The notes: generated from the letters alone by a model not told the origin. Positions 7,838 through 16,659 are shown, numbered from the stretch's first letter. The stretch: 64,000 bases of DNA from Shewanella aquimarina (GCF_023349185.1 NZ_JAKIKY010000002.1:1-64000), one strand, 5' to 3'. Numbers and translations: made by a program.

Positions 7838-9550
7838 TTAGAAGTTGACGACGAGTGAGGCGTTGAGGTCATAGGCGGTATCGACCACAGGCAACATGGA
7901 GAAAGCAGAACCATTGATCACGTCATCCACTTTTTGCGGTGCGCCCACTGGAGTGCCACTGCCGGTATATTCGTAGTCGTAATAGAGACCGGCGAGCTTG
8001 ATAAACATCCTAGGGTTGATATCAAACATATAGTAGGCTTCGGCGACATGACCGCGTGTGGCCAGCTTGCTGCCGATAGGGTCGTCCTGGGCCTGAGTAA
8101 ATGGGGTCCAGTACTTGGAACCATAGTTGTATTCCAGACCGAACTTGCCGTATGGCGCGGGAACCTGAATACCCACATAGATACCGTAACCATCTTTGGT
8201 GTCGGCTTCGTCGGCGGCGCTAGGCATCATGATGATCTCGCTGCCGTCGGCGTTGAGTTGTGCCTCGAAGACCGCATCACTGAGCATGCCACCAAACATA
8301 CCGGCGTTACCGTTGCCTTCGGCGCGGGTCCAGCCGAATGAGGCGAAGGCCTTGAAGTCTTCATCGCTCTCGTAGGCGTAGCCTATGCCACCCAGGTACA
8401 TGTCGCCGATCACGCCGCTAGGCTGTACTCGGGTCTGGAAGTTGAAGTTGCTGAACTTCTGCATGTCTTGGTACATGGTCGGTGCGAAGATGCCGGCCAG
8501 CTGTGTCGGGAAGGCCATGGTGCCCTTGAAGCCGTCGTTGATATCTTTGGCGCCAAACAGGGTGATTTGCAGGAAGTGGTTGCCGTCGTTGATGGCATCT
8601 ATGTTAAAGCCGCCCAGGTGGGTGTCTTTGGTGACGATATCGCCAAACATCTCACCGTTGCCCCACTGTGACTCGAAGCCCTGGCCATAACAGAAACGCA
8701 CCACTTGACCGTCGATACCAGTGATCTCGCCCAGTTTGTAGCCCAGTGTCAGACCATCGAAGTTGAAGTTAACCAGATGGCCCGATGGCGTGCCGCCACG
8801 CATCTCATTTTCACGGTATTGGGTTGGTGGGCCATAGGTTGAAGGACGGCGACCGATAGATAGGTAGGTTTTTGAACCACCAATGTTTTTCCAGTCGAAG
8901 TAGGCGCGTTCTACGCGGAGCCAGTCACCGCTGGTGTTACCACTGTTGGTGCCATCCATGGTGAATGAACGCCAGGAATCGAACACCTGCACGCCGGTAG
9001 AGTCTCCCCAGTTTTTATACATACTGAGACGACCGGCGAAGTTGACGTTATCCCATACCTTGGCCTTGAGGTTTAGTCTCAGGCGTGTGGTGTAGAAGAT
9101 GTCGTTGTTGATGTCCTGAGTGGTCTTGGGCGCCAAGACGTAGGGCATCACGCCTTGCAGCATACCACTCTGGAAGGCGGCGGCCAGATCCGGGTTGGCC
9201 TGCATCATCTGTCCCAAGGGGGAGGCGGGATCGTTGGGCATACCAAAGGCACCAGACATGGCTTTTGCACCAAAATCATTGAAGTCTACCTTGATTGCAG
9301 GGTTCCAGGTGACATTTTGATAGTGCAATGAATGGGCCTTGGTACGGAAATCTCCAGTGAGTTGAATTCTATCGAGCGCACTATGACGTTCGTTTTTGTC
9401 AACACGACTGTTGATGTCTTCAATCTCTTCGGTGAGATCGGCAAGCTGTTGTTTAAGCTCGGCTAGTTTTTGTGCATCACTATCGGCGGCATAGGCTGAG
9501 CCAGAGATGGCGAGTGCATTTGCGATGAGTATGGATAGTAGAGTACGCAT
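7838..9550 (-). CDS. DUF3373 outer-membrane porin-like protein
   Basis: A 570-residue exported protein. A signal peptide (to about SAYAADSD) is followed by a short coiled coil (about residues 26-58, repeated Leu/Glu/Lys heptads) and then many short amphipathic strands rich in Gly, Tyr, Phe and Trp, ending in ASLVVNF. A terminal Phe and alternating strands are typical of outer-membrane beta-barrels. I recognise it as DUF3373, encoded next to the octaheme cytochrome in Shewanella. It lies 44 bp from the octaheme gene and 62 bp from the monoheme gene. A role as porin for the sulfur or nitrogen oxyanion substrate, or as an outer-membrane partner of the cytochromes, is inferred only from context. 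Confidence 0.88.
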   Translation of the reverse strand: MRTLLSILIANALAISGSAYAADSDAQKLAELKQQLADLTEEIEDINSRVDKNERHSALDRIQLTGDFRTKAHSLHYQNVTWNPAIKVDFNDFGAKAMSGAFGMPNDPASPLGQMMQANPDLAAAFQSGMLQGVMPYVLAPKTTQDINNDIFYTTRLRLNLKAKVWDNVNFAGRLSMYKNWGDSTGVQVFDSWRSFTMDGTNSGNTSGDWLRVERAYFDWKNIGGSKTYLSIGRRPSTYGPPTQYRENEMRGGTPSGHLVNFNFDGLTLGYKLGEITGIDGQVVRFCYGQGFESQWGNGEMFGDIVTKDTHLGGFNIDAINDGNHFLQITLFGAKDINDGFKGTMAFPTQLAGIFAPTMYQDMQKFSNFNFQTRVQPSGVIGDMYLGGIGYAYESDEDFKAFASFGWTRAEGNGNAGMFGGMLSDAVFEAQLNADGSEIIMMPSAADEADTKDGYGIYVGIQVPAPYGKFGLEYNYGSKYWTPFTQAQDDPIGSKLATRGHVAEAYYMFDINPRMFIKLAGLYYDYEYTGSGTPVGAPQKVDDVINGSAFSMLPVVDTAYDLNASLVVNF

Positions 9551-9612
9551 GTGAATCTCTCCTTATGCGCTCGTTGGGGTTGTTGACGAGCGCACCGATA
9601 ACAAGTCCGTGG

Positions 9613-9945
9613 TTAACCGCATGTCTGTGGCTGATCTGAGTCGGCCGCATGGTCATAGAGGAACTGTTGGATGTCTAAACGATCCTTTTCAGAGAGCTTC
9701 TCGAAGACTTCCGGCTTTACTTTATGCATGTCACGTTTGAAGTAACGATCCCATTGGCTCATGGTCTTGCTCATAGGGGTCAGTTCACCGGCGGCATCGC
9801 CCTTGCTGTGGCAGGCTTTGCATTCTTTTTTATACAGGTGTTTCCCTTTCTTAGGGTTACCACCGTCGACGGCGTAGGCTTGTCCGCCAACTGTGAAGGC
9901 GAGGAGTAAGCATGTAGCTATTTTGGCAACGTTTTTCATCATCAT
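9613..9945 (-). CDS. Periplasmic monoheme cytochrome c
   Basis: A 110-residue class I-type cytochrome. A signal peptide (MKNVAKIATCLLLAFTVGGQAYA) precedes a single haem motif CKACH, with PMSKTM downstream offering a Met sixth ligand and a C-terminal helix (DRLDIQQFLYDHA). Three in-frame ATG codons in a row start the gene (9945, 9942, 9939), with AAGGAA just upstream; the first is given. It is the first gene of the octaheme operon and probably shuttles electrons to the octaheme cytochrome. The protein ends in TCG, leaving one unpaired Cys beyond the haem pair. Confidence 0.92.
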   Translation of the reverse strand: MMMKNVAKIATCLLLAFTVGGQAYAVDGGNPKKGKHLYKKECKACHSKGDAAGELTPMSKTMSQWDRYFKRDMHKVKPEVFEKLSEKDRLDIQQFLYDHAADSDQPQTCG

Positions 9946-10334
9946 TTTCCTTAATCGCTACTCTGAGCGATTTATTAACCTGAAACAAAATGCTTGTTTC
10001 TTGTTGGAAAATTTACCAAAAGGGAGTAGTTGTAAACTTGATGTTGATCACTTTCATGAAAAAAATCTAATTGATAAAAATATCATGGATATAAATCTAA
10101 TGAATATTTTGTAATATGTTGAAATTTAATAATTTTATGTTCTTGCGGTTGGCGTGCGGTGTTCCTGTAATCGCTATAAAAGTACCTAGTTAGATCACAT
10201 TTTATTACTTAAGCTATCTCTAAATGGGTATTCTTGGCTGTGTTTGTATTGCATAGGCGCCGGTTTAGGGGGGAGGGGCGCCTACCGAATCGACAGGATT
10301 TATATGTGTGGGTAGGGGCGACTAAATAATTTGA
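9946..10334. other. Intergenic region between divergent cytochrome operon and TraF_2 gene
   Basis: About 390 bases with strong AT skew near the cytochrome start. It holds an FNR/EtrA-like box at 10038-10051 and a GGCGCC-rich patch around 10255-10320 with partial inverted repeats (GCGCCTACC / GGTAGGGGCG). No coding-looking frame was found. The GC-rich patch followed by the terminator-like hairpin at 10335 could be an RNA leader or a small RNA; I cannot decide. Confidence 0.5.
10038..10051 (-). promoter_or_regulatory. FNR/EtrA-like box upstream of the cytochrome operon
   Basis: TTGAT-GTTG-ATCAC matches the FNR consensus TTGAT-N4-ATCAA at 9 of 10 defined bases. It lies about 93 bases upstream of the monoheme cytochrome start. 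This fits anaerobic activation by EtrA, the Shewanella FNR homologue. The regulatory role is inferred from the motif and context. Confidence 0.6.
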
Positions 10335-10402
10335 AAAAAAGTGTTTAAACCTCAGGTTTGGAGAGCACTTTTTTGTCGTCTTAGTCTATCTTTAAAGACG
10401 AC
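10335..10402 (+). promoter_or_regulatory. Two successive hairpins in the leader of the TraF_2 gene
   Basis: Hairpin 1 pairs AAAAAAGTG (10335-10343) with CACTTTTTT (10366-10374) and contains an inner palindrome AAACC-TCA-GGTTT. It ends in T residues like an intrinsic terminator. Hairpin 2 pairs GTCGTCTT (10375-10382) perfectly with AAGACGAC (10395-10402). They abut each other about 30-50 bases before the start codon, so they could be an attenuator, a small-RNA terminator or leader structure. No known riboswitch class was recognised. Confidence 0.5.
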
Positions 10403-10451
10403 TCGGGTAGCTTCCTGAGCGAGAACAAAAATAATGAACAGGGTGAATAAG

Positions 10452-11648
10452 ATGAAATACCTTAGCTTGGTCATCGCGGTGTTATTGTCTGGTAGTGCCT
10501 CTCTGGCGTCTGCCGCTTCTCTCTACAACGAGGCTCGTAGTGATGCCATGGGCGGAACCGGGGTGGCAGCCTCTAACCGTGAAGGTGCCGCCTTTATCAA
10601 CCCCGCCTTATTAGCCATTCATGCGCCCAAGTATTCCGGCGGCGCGGTGATGTTGCCCGTACTCGGTGCCGAGGTTGCAGATGTCGATAACCTGACCGAC
10701 AAGTTCGATGCCCTGCAGGACTCCTATGACGGCCTAGAGGCGGCCATCAATGCCAGTGATGTGGCGGGCATTACCAATTATCGCGACATGCTGGTTGCCG
10801 ATCTTAGATCCCTCGATGGTGAAAATGCCTATGCCAGCGTGGGCCTGGGGTTTTCTGTGGTCTTGCCAACCAAGCGTATGCCCATGTCTATTTTTTATAA
10901 GACCTATATCGATGCGGTGAGTGTGGCGGTGATCGAGGAGAGTGATATCGATACCCTGACCGATTTGGATCCCAACAACCCGCCTCAGGTGACAGATCTC
11001 GACTCTCAAGGAGCCGTGGTTGCCGGGGCTATTTCAGAGATCGGGGTTGCCTTGAGCTTCCCGCTGTCGATTGTGAACATGCCGGTGGCCGTCGGTATTT
11101 CCCCCAAGCTGCAGCGTATCGATACCTATAACTATGTGGTGAGTGCCAACAACTTCGATGCCGATGATTTTGATGACAGTAAGTATCGCAACGATGATAC
11201 CGTGGCAAACTTGGATATTGGCGTTGCCATTCAGCCCATGGATGGTATGACTCTGGGCTTGTCTGGCCGCAATCTGGTGAGTCAGAAAGTTGATACCGTG
11301 GAGGCTTTGGGACGTCAGTTTACCTATCGGGTCGAGGCCTTATATACCTTAGGTGTTGCCTATGACTGGGACAATTTCAGCCTGACCACAGATGTGGATC
11401 TCAATAGTCATAAACGTTTCGATGAGATAGGTGAAACTCAATACTGGCGTCTGGGCGGCGAGATGCGGGCGACCGATTGGCTGGCATTGCGTGTCGGCTA
11501 TCGCCACGATATGAAAGATACCAGCAGCAACCTCTATACCCTGGGCACAGGCTTTACCATAGGCCGCTCCTTTAATCTGGATCTCACCGGTCTGGTGGGC
11601 ACAGATGACGCCGTGGGCGGGGTGATTCAGACCTCCTATCATTTCTAG
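10452..11648 (+). CDS. TraF_2-family (PF13729) outer-membrane beta-barrel protein
   Basis: An exported protein of about 398 residues, often labelled conjugal transfer protein TraF although no conjugation genes are nearby. A signal peptide (MKYLSLVIAVLLSGSASLASA) is followed by SLYNEARSDAMGGTGVAASNREGAAFINPALLA, which has the glycine-rich, FadL-like N-terminal look of the family. About a dozen beta strands follow and the C-terminus is TSYHF, a typical barrel end. The ATG at 10452 is preferred because AGGGTG lies six bases upstream and the signal peptide starts cleanly; an upstream in-frame ATG at 10434 adds six residues. Function is unknown, possibly outer-membrane transport of hydrophobic compounds by analogy with FadL. 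Confidence 0.82.
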   Translation: MKYLSLVIAVLLSGSASLASAASLYNEARSDAMGGTGVAASNREGAAFINPALLAIHAPKYSGGAVMLPVLGAEVADVDNLTDKFDALQDSYDGLEAAINASDVAGITNYRDMLVADLRSLDGENAYASVGLGFSVVLPTKRMPMSIFYKTYIDAVSVAVIEESDIDTLTDLDPNNPPQVTDLDSQGAVVAGAISEIGVALSFPLSIVNMPVAVGISPKLQRIDTYNYVVSANNFDADDFDDSKYRNDDTVANLDIGVAIQPMDGMTLGLSGRNLVSQKVDTVEALGRQFTYRVEALYTLGVAYDWDNFSLTTDVDLNSHKRFDEIGETQYWRLGGEMRATDWLALRVGYRHDMKDTSSNLYTLGTGFTIGRSFNLDLTGLVGTDDAVGGVIQTSYHF

Positions 11649-11671
11649 GGATAGGTTTTTTAGCTGAAACA

Positions 11672-11699
11672 AGAAGGCCGGCTGTAATGTCGGCCTTCT
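11672..11699. terminator. Bidirectional hairpin terminator between convergent genes
   Basis: AGAAGGCCG (11672-11680) pairs with CGGCCTTCT (11691-11699) around a 10-base loop. It lies between the convergent TraF_2 and TauE/SafE genes, with T-rich sequence on the plus side (CTCTTTAT). Confidence 0.75.
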
Positions 11700-11715
11700 C
11701 TTTATCCTAGAGGAG

Positions 11716-12456
11716 TTACAGCAGGGCGCTTAAGGACTTGGCGGCCAGCAGGATGGCGCTCAGACTACAGAGCACCAGGGTCATGAGGCGGGTCTTGTTC
11801 TTGTCTATGCGCCCCACCAGGCGATTGGCCACCAGGTAACCGAGCAGCACTGAGGGAAGCAGCAGCGCCGAGCAGTAGAAGTGATGCAGGGTCAGCAGAC
11901 CGGTGAGTCCCAGAATCACTATAGCGATAGTGGAGCTGAAGATGAAGAAGGCCGATAGGGCCGCGCGAAACTGCTTAGCATCTTTGCCCGAGAGCAGTAT
12001 GGCCAGCGGCGGTCCGCCGATGGCGGCGATGTTGCCGAAGATGCCGGAGATCACCCCGGCGATAAACAGGCTGCGACGGTTAACCACCAGGTTGAGCCGC
12101 AGCAGGCTGAGCAGTACGGCGATGGCCACGATGATGGCGATGGTCATTCCCAGCACGGCTTGAGGCGCGACCAATAGCAGGCCTGCACCGATGAAGCCGC
12201 CGGGGATGCGTCCCAGCAAGGCATACTGTAGGCCGTTGAATTCCAGGGCGCCACGCTCGCGCAGCAGGGTCAGCATAGCGATAGAGAAGCCCATCAGAAT
12301 GACGGGGCCCGGCACCAGTGACGGCTCGATAAGATAGAGCAGCGGTGCGGCGACGACCGCCATGCCGAAACCGATCAGGCTCTGGGTGAGGGCGCCGACG
12401 AAGACGATAAGCGAGGCTAGCGCCAGAATATGAGGATCGAGCGGAAGTGCAGGCAC
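11716..12456 (-). CDS. Sulfite exporter TauE/SafE-family membrane protein
   Basis: A 246-residue polytopic inner-membrane protein with seven or eight predicted helices and little soluble sequence. The two-half TauE/SafE pattern is visible: an N-terminal GALTQSLIGFGMAVVAAPLL and a second-half GVISGIFGNIAAIGGPPLAIL, each a glycine-rich helix followed by a proline motif. Family members export sulfite, sulfoacetate or other organosulfonate-type anions, but substrates are rarely known. It is transcribed towards the TraF_2 gene and away from metJ, from which it is separated by the metJ terminator. Proximity to the methionine genes is suggestive of sulfur metabolism but is no proof. Confidence 0.88.
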   Translation of the reverse strand: MPALPLDPHILALASLIVFVGALTQSLIGFGMAVVAAPLLYLIEPSLVPGPVILMGFSIAMLTLLRERGALEFNGLQYALLGRIPGGFIGAGLLLVAPQAVLGMTIAIIVAIAVLLSLLRLNLVVNRRSLFIAGVISGIFGNIAAIGGPPLAILLSGKDAKQFRAALSAFFIFSSTIAIVILGLTGLLTLHHFYCSALLLPSVLLGYLVANRLVGRIDKNKTRLMTLVLCSLSAILLAAKSLSALL

Positions 12457-12488
12457 TGCAATGTTCCAGGCTAAGGTTGAAAACTAAA

Positions 12489-12514
12489 AGAGGGACCGCC
12501 TAGCGATCCCTCTA
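12489..12514 (-). terminator. metJ terminator
   Basis: AGAGGGA-CCGC pairs with GCG-ATCCCTCT around a short CTA loop, with one imperfection. On the minus strand it is followed by TTTTAGTTTT. It sits 20-45 bases after the metJ stop. Confidence 0.8.
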
Positions 12515-12534
12515 TCGATTCGTGTGTGAGTGGA

Positions 12535-12849
12535 TTACTCCATCTCTTCCCACTCTATGCCCATCTCTGTCATCAGACGTTTGACTTCGGCTGGGATGCT
12601 ATCTGGCTTGTCTTTAGACAGGTCATCGTCTTGGGGGAGTGGTTGACCGGTGTAGGCGTGCAGGAAAGCCTCGCACAGCAGCTCGCTGTTAGTGGCGTGA
12701 CGCAAGTTGTTGACCTGGCGCCGGGTGCGCTCGTCGGTTAACACCTTAAGCACCTTTAGAGGAATAGAGACAGTGATCTTCTTTACCTGCTCATTCTTCT
12801 TACCATGTTCAGCATAGGGGCTGATATAATCGCCATTCCACTCAGTCAT
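12535..12849 (-). CDS. metJ: Methionine repressor MetJ
   Basis: A 104-residue ribbon-helix-helix repressor of methionine biosynthesis; S-adenosylmethionine is the corepressor. The DNA-contacting strand [33 protein letters not shown] is nearly invariant in gammaproteobacterial MetJ, and [20 protein letters not shown] follows as in E. coli. It is divergent from metB, and the 8-bp met boxes between them should allow autoregulation and control of metBL. Full length and intact. Confidence 0.98.
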   Translation of the reverse strand: MTEWNGDYISPYAEHGKKNEQVKKITVSIPLKVLKVLTDERTRRQVNNLRHATNSELLCEAFLHAYTGQPLPQDDDLSKDKPDSIPAEVKRLMTEMGIEWEEME

Positions 12850-12942
12850 TGACTCACCTGTAAATTCTAAAATTCGGTGCAGATTTTAAACCCTTACAAA
12901 TTACAGTCAAATTATTGCCTCGAATTTTTGGTAAATGCAAAT

Positions 12943-13036
12943 AGATTTCTAAATGTTTGGACGTCTAAACGTCTAAAAGTTGTTGACGCTCACTATCTGC
13001 TTAGGTACATTTAGACGTCCAGACATCTCTTTTGTC
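12943..13036. promoter_or_regulatory. metJ-metB divergent control region with tandem MetJ boxes and metB promoter
   Basis: Two clusters of 8-bp met boxes (consensus AGACGTCT) are visible. Cluster 1 runs AGATTTCT, AAATGTTT, GGACGTCT, AAACGTCT (12943-12974). Cluster 2 runs AGACGTCC, AGACATCT (13013-13028). Between them is a sigma-70 promoter for metB: TTGACG (12983-12988), 17-bp spacer, TACATT (13006-13011). Cluster 2 therefore covers the expected metB transcription start, and cluster 1 lies towards metJ. MetJ-SAM should repress both genes. Confidence 0.92.
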
Positions 13037-13073
13037 TAAGATGCCTGCCCAGATCCATATTGAGGAGTTGAAG

Positions 13074-14240
13074 ATGACAGCGCGTAAACTAGCCACCGCC
13101 GCCGTACGACGAGGCATAGAGTCAGACACTCAGCACGGTGCCGTGGTGCCGCCTATCTATCTGTCGACAAACTACTCGTTTGAAGGGCATCAGCAGCCGC
13201 GGGATTTCGATTACAGCCGTTCCGGCAACCCGACCCGTTCTATTCTGGGGGAGGCGATTGCCGAGCTGGAACAAGGGGCGACCGGCGTGGTGACCTGCAC
13301 CGGCATGGCGGCCATCACACTGGTGACCAGCCTGCTTGGGCCGGAGGATCTACTGGTGGTGCCTCACGATTGCTATGGCGGCAGCTATCGACTCTTCACC
13401 AATTTGGCCAAGAAGGGTGCCTTTAGGCTCCTGGTGGTGGATCAAACCGACGAGCGTGCGCTTGAGCAGGCACTGACCCAGTCTCCTAAGATGGTGTGGC
13501 TGGAGACCCCCTCTAACCCGCTGCTGAGAGTGGTGGATATTCAGGCCATCGCCCAGGCGAGCCACAAGGTGGACGCTCAGGTGGTGGTGGACAACACCTT
13601 CCTCTCTCCCGTTTTACAACAGCCACTGCTGCTGGGGGCCGACATTGTGGTGCACTCGACCACTAAATATATCAATGGCCATAGCGATGTGGTGGGCGGC
13701 GCCGTGGTGGCGAAAGACCCTGAGGTGGGTGAGCTACTGCACTGGTGGTCGAACACCCTAGGTCTCACCGGGTCGGCCTTCGACAGTTACCTGACTCTGA
13801 GGGGGCTGAGAACCCTGGCGGTGCGCATTCGTGAACACCAAGCCAACGCTCAGAAGGTATTGGCACTGCTTTGTGACCACAAGGCGGTGGAAAAAGTGTA
13901 TTATCCGGGGCTTGCCGAGCATCCTGGCCATGAAATTGCGGCCAGACAGCAGAAGGGCTTCGGCGCTATGCTGAGTTTTGAGCTAAAAGGTGGCGAATCG
14001 GCACTCGTTGCCTTTTTAGATGCGTTACAATACTTCTCGGTAGCCGAGAGTCTGGGAGGCGTTGAGAGTCTGGTGGCGGTGCCCGCGACCATGACCCATA
14101 GAGCCATGGACCCAGAGGCACGCCGCGAGGCGGGCGTGAAAGATACCCTGATCCGTTTGTCAGTGGGCATAGAAGATGGCGAGGATCTGGTGGCAGATAT
14201 TCTTGCGGGTTTAGAAGCGGCTATCGCGGTAAGTAGTTAA
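13074..14240 (+). CDS. metB: Cystathionine gamma-synthase
   Basis: PLP enzyme joining an activated homoserine ester and cysteine to form cystathionine, the first step of transsulfuration to methionine. The 388-residue protein shows the Cys/Met-metabolism PLP signature: SGNPTR near the N-terminus, DNTFLSPVLQQPL, the PLP-lysine motif HSTTKYINGHSDVVGG, and the C-terminal RLSVGIEDGEDLVADI. Start chosen at ATG 13074 because GAGGAG lies six bases before it; the frame extends upstream to a TTG at 13032, but that lies in the operator. It is followed after 19 bp by metL, as in E. coli. Close MetC/MegL-type relatives exist, but length, operon and motifs favour MetB. Confidence 0.95.
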   Translation: MTARKLATAAVRRGIESDTQHGAVVPPIYLSTNYSFEGHQQPRDFDYSRSGNPTRSILGEAIAELEQGATGVVTCTGMAAITLVTSLLGPEDLLVVPHDCYGGSYRLFTNLAKKGAFRLLVVDQTDERALEQALTQSPKMVWLETPSNPLLRVVDIQAIAQASHKVDAQVVVDNTFLSPVLQQPLLLGADIVVHSTTKYINGHSDVVGGAVVAKDPEVGELLHWWSNTLGLTGSAFDSYLTLRGLRTLAVRIREHQANAQKVLALLCDHKAVEKVYYPGLAEHPGHEIAARQQKGFGAMLSFELKGGESALVAFLDALQYFSVAESLGGVESLVAVPATMTHRAMDPEARREAGVKDTLIRLSVGIEDGEDLVADILAGLEAAIAVSS

Positions 14241-14259
14241 AGGGTTTGAGGAGCAGATA

Positions 14260-16653
14260 ATGACACGATGTCATTTGCATAAGTTTGGTGGTTCTAGTTT
14301 AGCGGATGCAGATTGTTACCGCCGCGTCGCCCACATTTTACTGACCCATGGCCACAGCGATGATCTTATCGTGGTGTCGGCCGCGGGCAAGAGCACCAAT
14401 TTCCTATATCGCCTGCTGGAGCTGTGCGACACAGATCAGCTGTGGCAGGAAGAGTTACAGGTGCTGGTGAGTTACCAGCAGAATCTGATCGAGCAGCTGC
14501 TCTCCAACGAGCAGGCCCGTAGCCTGAGAGAGCGCCTGGCTACCGACAAGTCGCAACTTAGCAGCCTGTTGTCGCTCGATGAACTTAACGACTATCAACG
14601 TAACCAGGTGGTGAGTTTCGGCGAGCGCTGGTCTTCGCGTCTGCTGGCGGCGCTGCTGCGTGAGTCTGGCGTGGCGGCGCTTGATGTCGATGCCCGCACC
14701 CTCCTGGTCGCCGATGAAGGCGCCGTGCCGCAGATCCGCCTTGGCGAGTCGCGCCAGAAGGTGCAGGCGCTGCTCGAGGCCCATCCTCAGGAGCGTCTGG
14801 TGATCACTGGCTTTATCTGCGCCAACGAGCAGGGAGATACCCTATTGCTCGGCCGTAACGGCTCAGATTTTAGTGCCACCTTGCTAGCCAGCCTGGCCGA
14901 TATCGAACGTGTCACCATCTGGACAGATGTTGAGGGGGTGTTTAACGCCGACCCTAACCGAATCAACGATGCCAAGTTGCTCAAGAGCATGTCGCTCACC
15001 GAGGCGAACCGCCTGGCGCACCTTGGTTCTCCGGTGCTGCATAATCGCACTCTGCAGCCGCTATTCGATACCGAAGTGAGCCTGGCGGTGCGTTCAAGCT
15101 ACGCACCCCATACAGACTTTACCCTGATCGCCCCTAAGAGCTCTTCGGCCAGCGCCCCAGTGGTGACTAGCCTCTCCAGCGTCAGCCTGTTTAGCCTGAC
15201 CATAGGGGTCGAGCTGCCGCAGCTGCTGGCCTGTTTTGCCCAGGCCGGCCTGACGCCGCTGGCCTATTGGTCGCTGGCTCATGGCCGTGCCGAGCTGGCC
15301 TTTACCCATGAAAATCAGAAGCAGGCCCAGGCCATCTTCGAGGCCAAACGCAGCGAGCTGGGCATAGACGAGTTACAGCTTCGTGACGATCTCGGCCTGG
15401 TGGCTCTGGTGAGCGCCGATGCCAGCCTCTATCGCCGCGGCTTCTCGCGCCTGCTGAGCCGTGAGGCCCATCCTCTGTGTAACGATGGCCTGAGTCTGGT
15501 GACCCTGGTGCCAAAGGCGCAGGTGAACCTGTTGACCCAGAAGGTGCATAGACGCTGCGCCGGTCCGCGTAAGCGTATCGGTGTGCTGTTGCTGGGCATA
15601 GGCAACATAGGCGAAGCCTGGATCGATCTCTTCAAGCGTGCCCGTCCCGTGCTCAATAAGGAGCTGGAGGTCAGCGTCGAGTTGGTGGGACTGCTGAGTT
15701 CGAAGAAGGCCCTGCTCAGCGAGACTGATATCGATCTTAACAGCTGGCAACAGGCGTTCGAGGAGCGGGGCACGGCTTGGCAGTACTCCCATCTGTTCGA
15801 GCAGTTGCAGGCGCTAAATTGCGATGAGTTGATCGCCCTGGACATCAGCGCCAGCGCCGATCTCACCCTGCAGTACCCCGAATTCTTTGCCCGCGGTATC
15901 CATATCGTCAGCGCTAACAAGCTGGCGGGTTCTGGGCCGCTGGCCTTTTACCAGGAGCTAAAACAGCAACTGGGCAATCGTCGTCTCTTCTGGCGCTACA
16001 ACGCCAGCTGCGGCGCAGGATTACCTGTGCAACACGCGCTGAACGATCTGCATAACAGCGGTGATAGTATAGAGGCCGTCGGCGGTATTTTTTCTGGCAC
16101 CCTTTGCTGGCTGTTTGAGCATTATGATGCCAAGAAACCCTTCTCCGAGCTGGTGTTGGAAGCCAAGGGACTGGGGATCACCGAGCCAGATCCCCGCGAC
16201 GATCTCTCCGGTCGGGACATGCAGCGTAAGTTGCTGATTTTGGCCCGCGAGATAGGCTACGACATAGAGCTGGATGATATCGAGCTGGAGTCTCTGGTGC
16301 CGAAGCATATGGCCGAGATCCCGTTGGATGATTTCCTCGCGCGTATGGCGGAGCTCGACGGCGAGATGTTGCAGCAGTATCAGGCCGCGGCCGAGCAGAA
16401 TAAGGTGCTCAGATATGTGGCTTCATTGGATTCGGACCAGGGGCAACTTAAGGCCAAGGTGGGGATCCAGTGGGTAGATAACAGCCATCCTTACGCCAAC
16501 CTGACACCGGGCGATAATGTCTTCGTGATCCGCAGCGATTTCTACCAGGACAATCCGTTGATTATCCGTGGTCCGGGCGCCGGGCGCGAGGTGACGGCGG
16601 CGGCGGTGCAGTCTGATCTGGCGCAGATCTGCCGGGATCTCCTGCAAGAATAA
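14260..16653 (+). CDS. metL: Bifunctional aspartate kinase II / homoserine dehydrogenase II
   Basis: A 797-residue fusion catalysing the first and third steps from aspartate to homoserine. The kinase domain begins with HKFGGSSLADADCYRRVA and has LGRNGSDFSATLLA and WTDVEGVFNADP. The dehydrogenase domain starts near residue 440 with the NAD(P)-binding GVLLLGIGNIGEAWIDL and contains SANKLAGSGPL, YNASCGAGLPV and GIFSGTLCWL. The ACT-like centre between them is poorly conserved, as expected for MetL, which is not feedback-inhibited allosterically like ThrA. It shares the MetJ-controlled metB promoter. Length matches E. coli MetL (810 aa). Confidence 0.96.
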   Translation: MTRCHLHKFGGSSLADADCYRRVAHILLTHGHSDDLIVVSAAGKSTNFLYRLLELCDTDQLWQEELQVLVSYQQNLIEQLLSNEQARSLRERLATDKSQLSSLLSLDELNDYQRNQVVSFGERWSSRLLAALLRESGVAALDVDARTLLVADEGAVPQIRLGESRQKVQALLEAHPQERLVITGFICANEQGDTLLLGRNGSDFSATLLASLADIERVTIWTDVEGVFNADPNRINDAKLLKSMSLTEANRLAHLGSPVLHNRTLQPLFDTEVSLAVRSSYAPHTDFTLIAPKSSSASAPVVTSLSSVSLFSLTIGVELPQLLACFAQAGLTPLAYWSLAHGRAELAFTHENQKQAQAIFEAKRSELGIDELQLRDDLGLVALVSADASLYRRGFSRLLSREAHPLCNDGLSLVTLVPKAQVNLLTQKVHRRCAGPRKRIGVLLLGIGNIGEAWIDLFKRARPVLNKELEVSVELVGLLSSKKALLSETDIDLNSWQQAFEERGTAWQYSHLFEQLQALNCDELIALDISASADLTLQYPEFFARGIHIVSANKLAGSGPLAFYQELKQQLGNRRLFWRYNASCGAGLPVQHALNDLHNSGDSIEAVGGIFSGTLCWLFEHYDAKKPFSELVLEAKGLGITEPDPRDDLSGRDMQRKLLILAREIGYDIELDDIELESLVPKHMAEIPLDDFLARMAELDGEMLQQYQAAAEQNKVLRYVASLDSDQGQLKAKVGIQWVDNSHPYANLTPGDNVFVIRSDFYQDNPLIIRGPGAGREVTAAAVQSDLAQICRDLLQE

Positions 16654-16659
16654 TCTTAT

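Noticed and set aside
9893-10114. 73-codon plus-strand frame crossing the cytochrome start and its upstream region
   Set aside because: Overlaps the cytochrome gene and promoter, is Asn/Ile-rich from AT-rich DNA, and has no ribosome site.
10185-10200. Half CRP-like site (TAGATCACA)
   Set aside because: Only one half of the TGTGA-N6-TCACA palindrome is present.
10434-11648. Conjugation or plasmid-transfer function suggested by the TraF_2 name
   Set aside because: No other transfer genes, relaxase or integration signs are nearby; the family is mostly chromosomal outer-membrane proteins.
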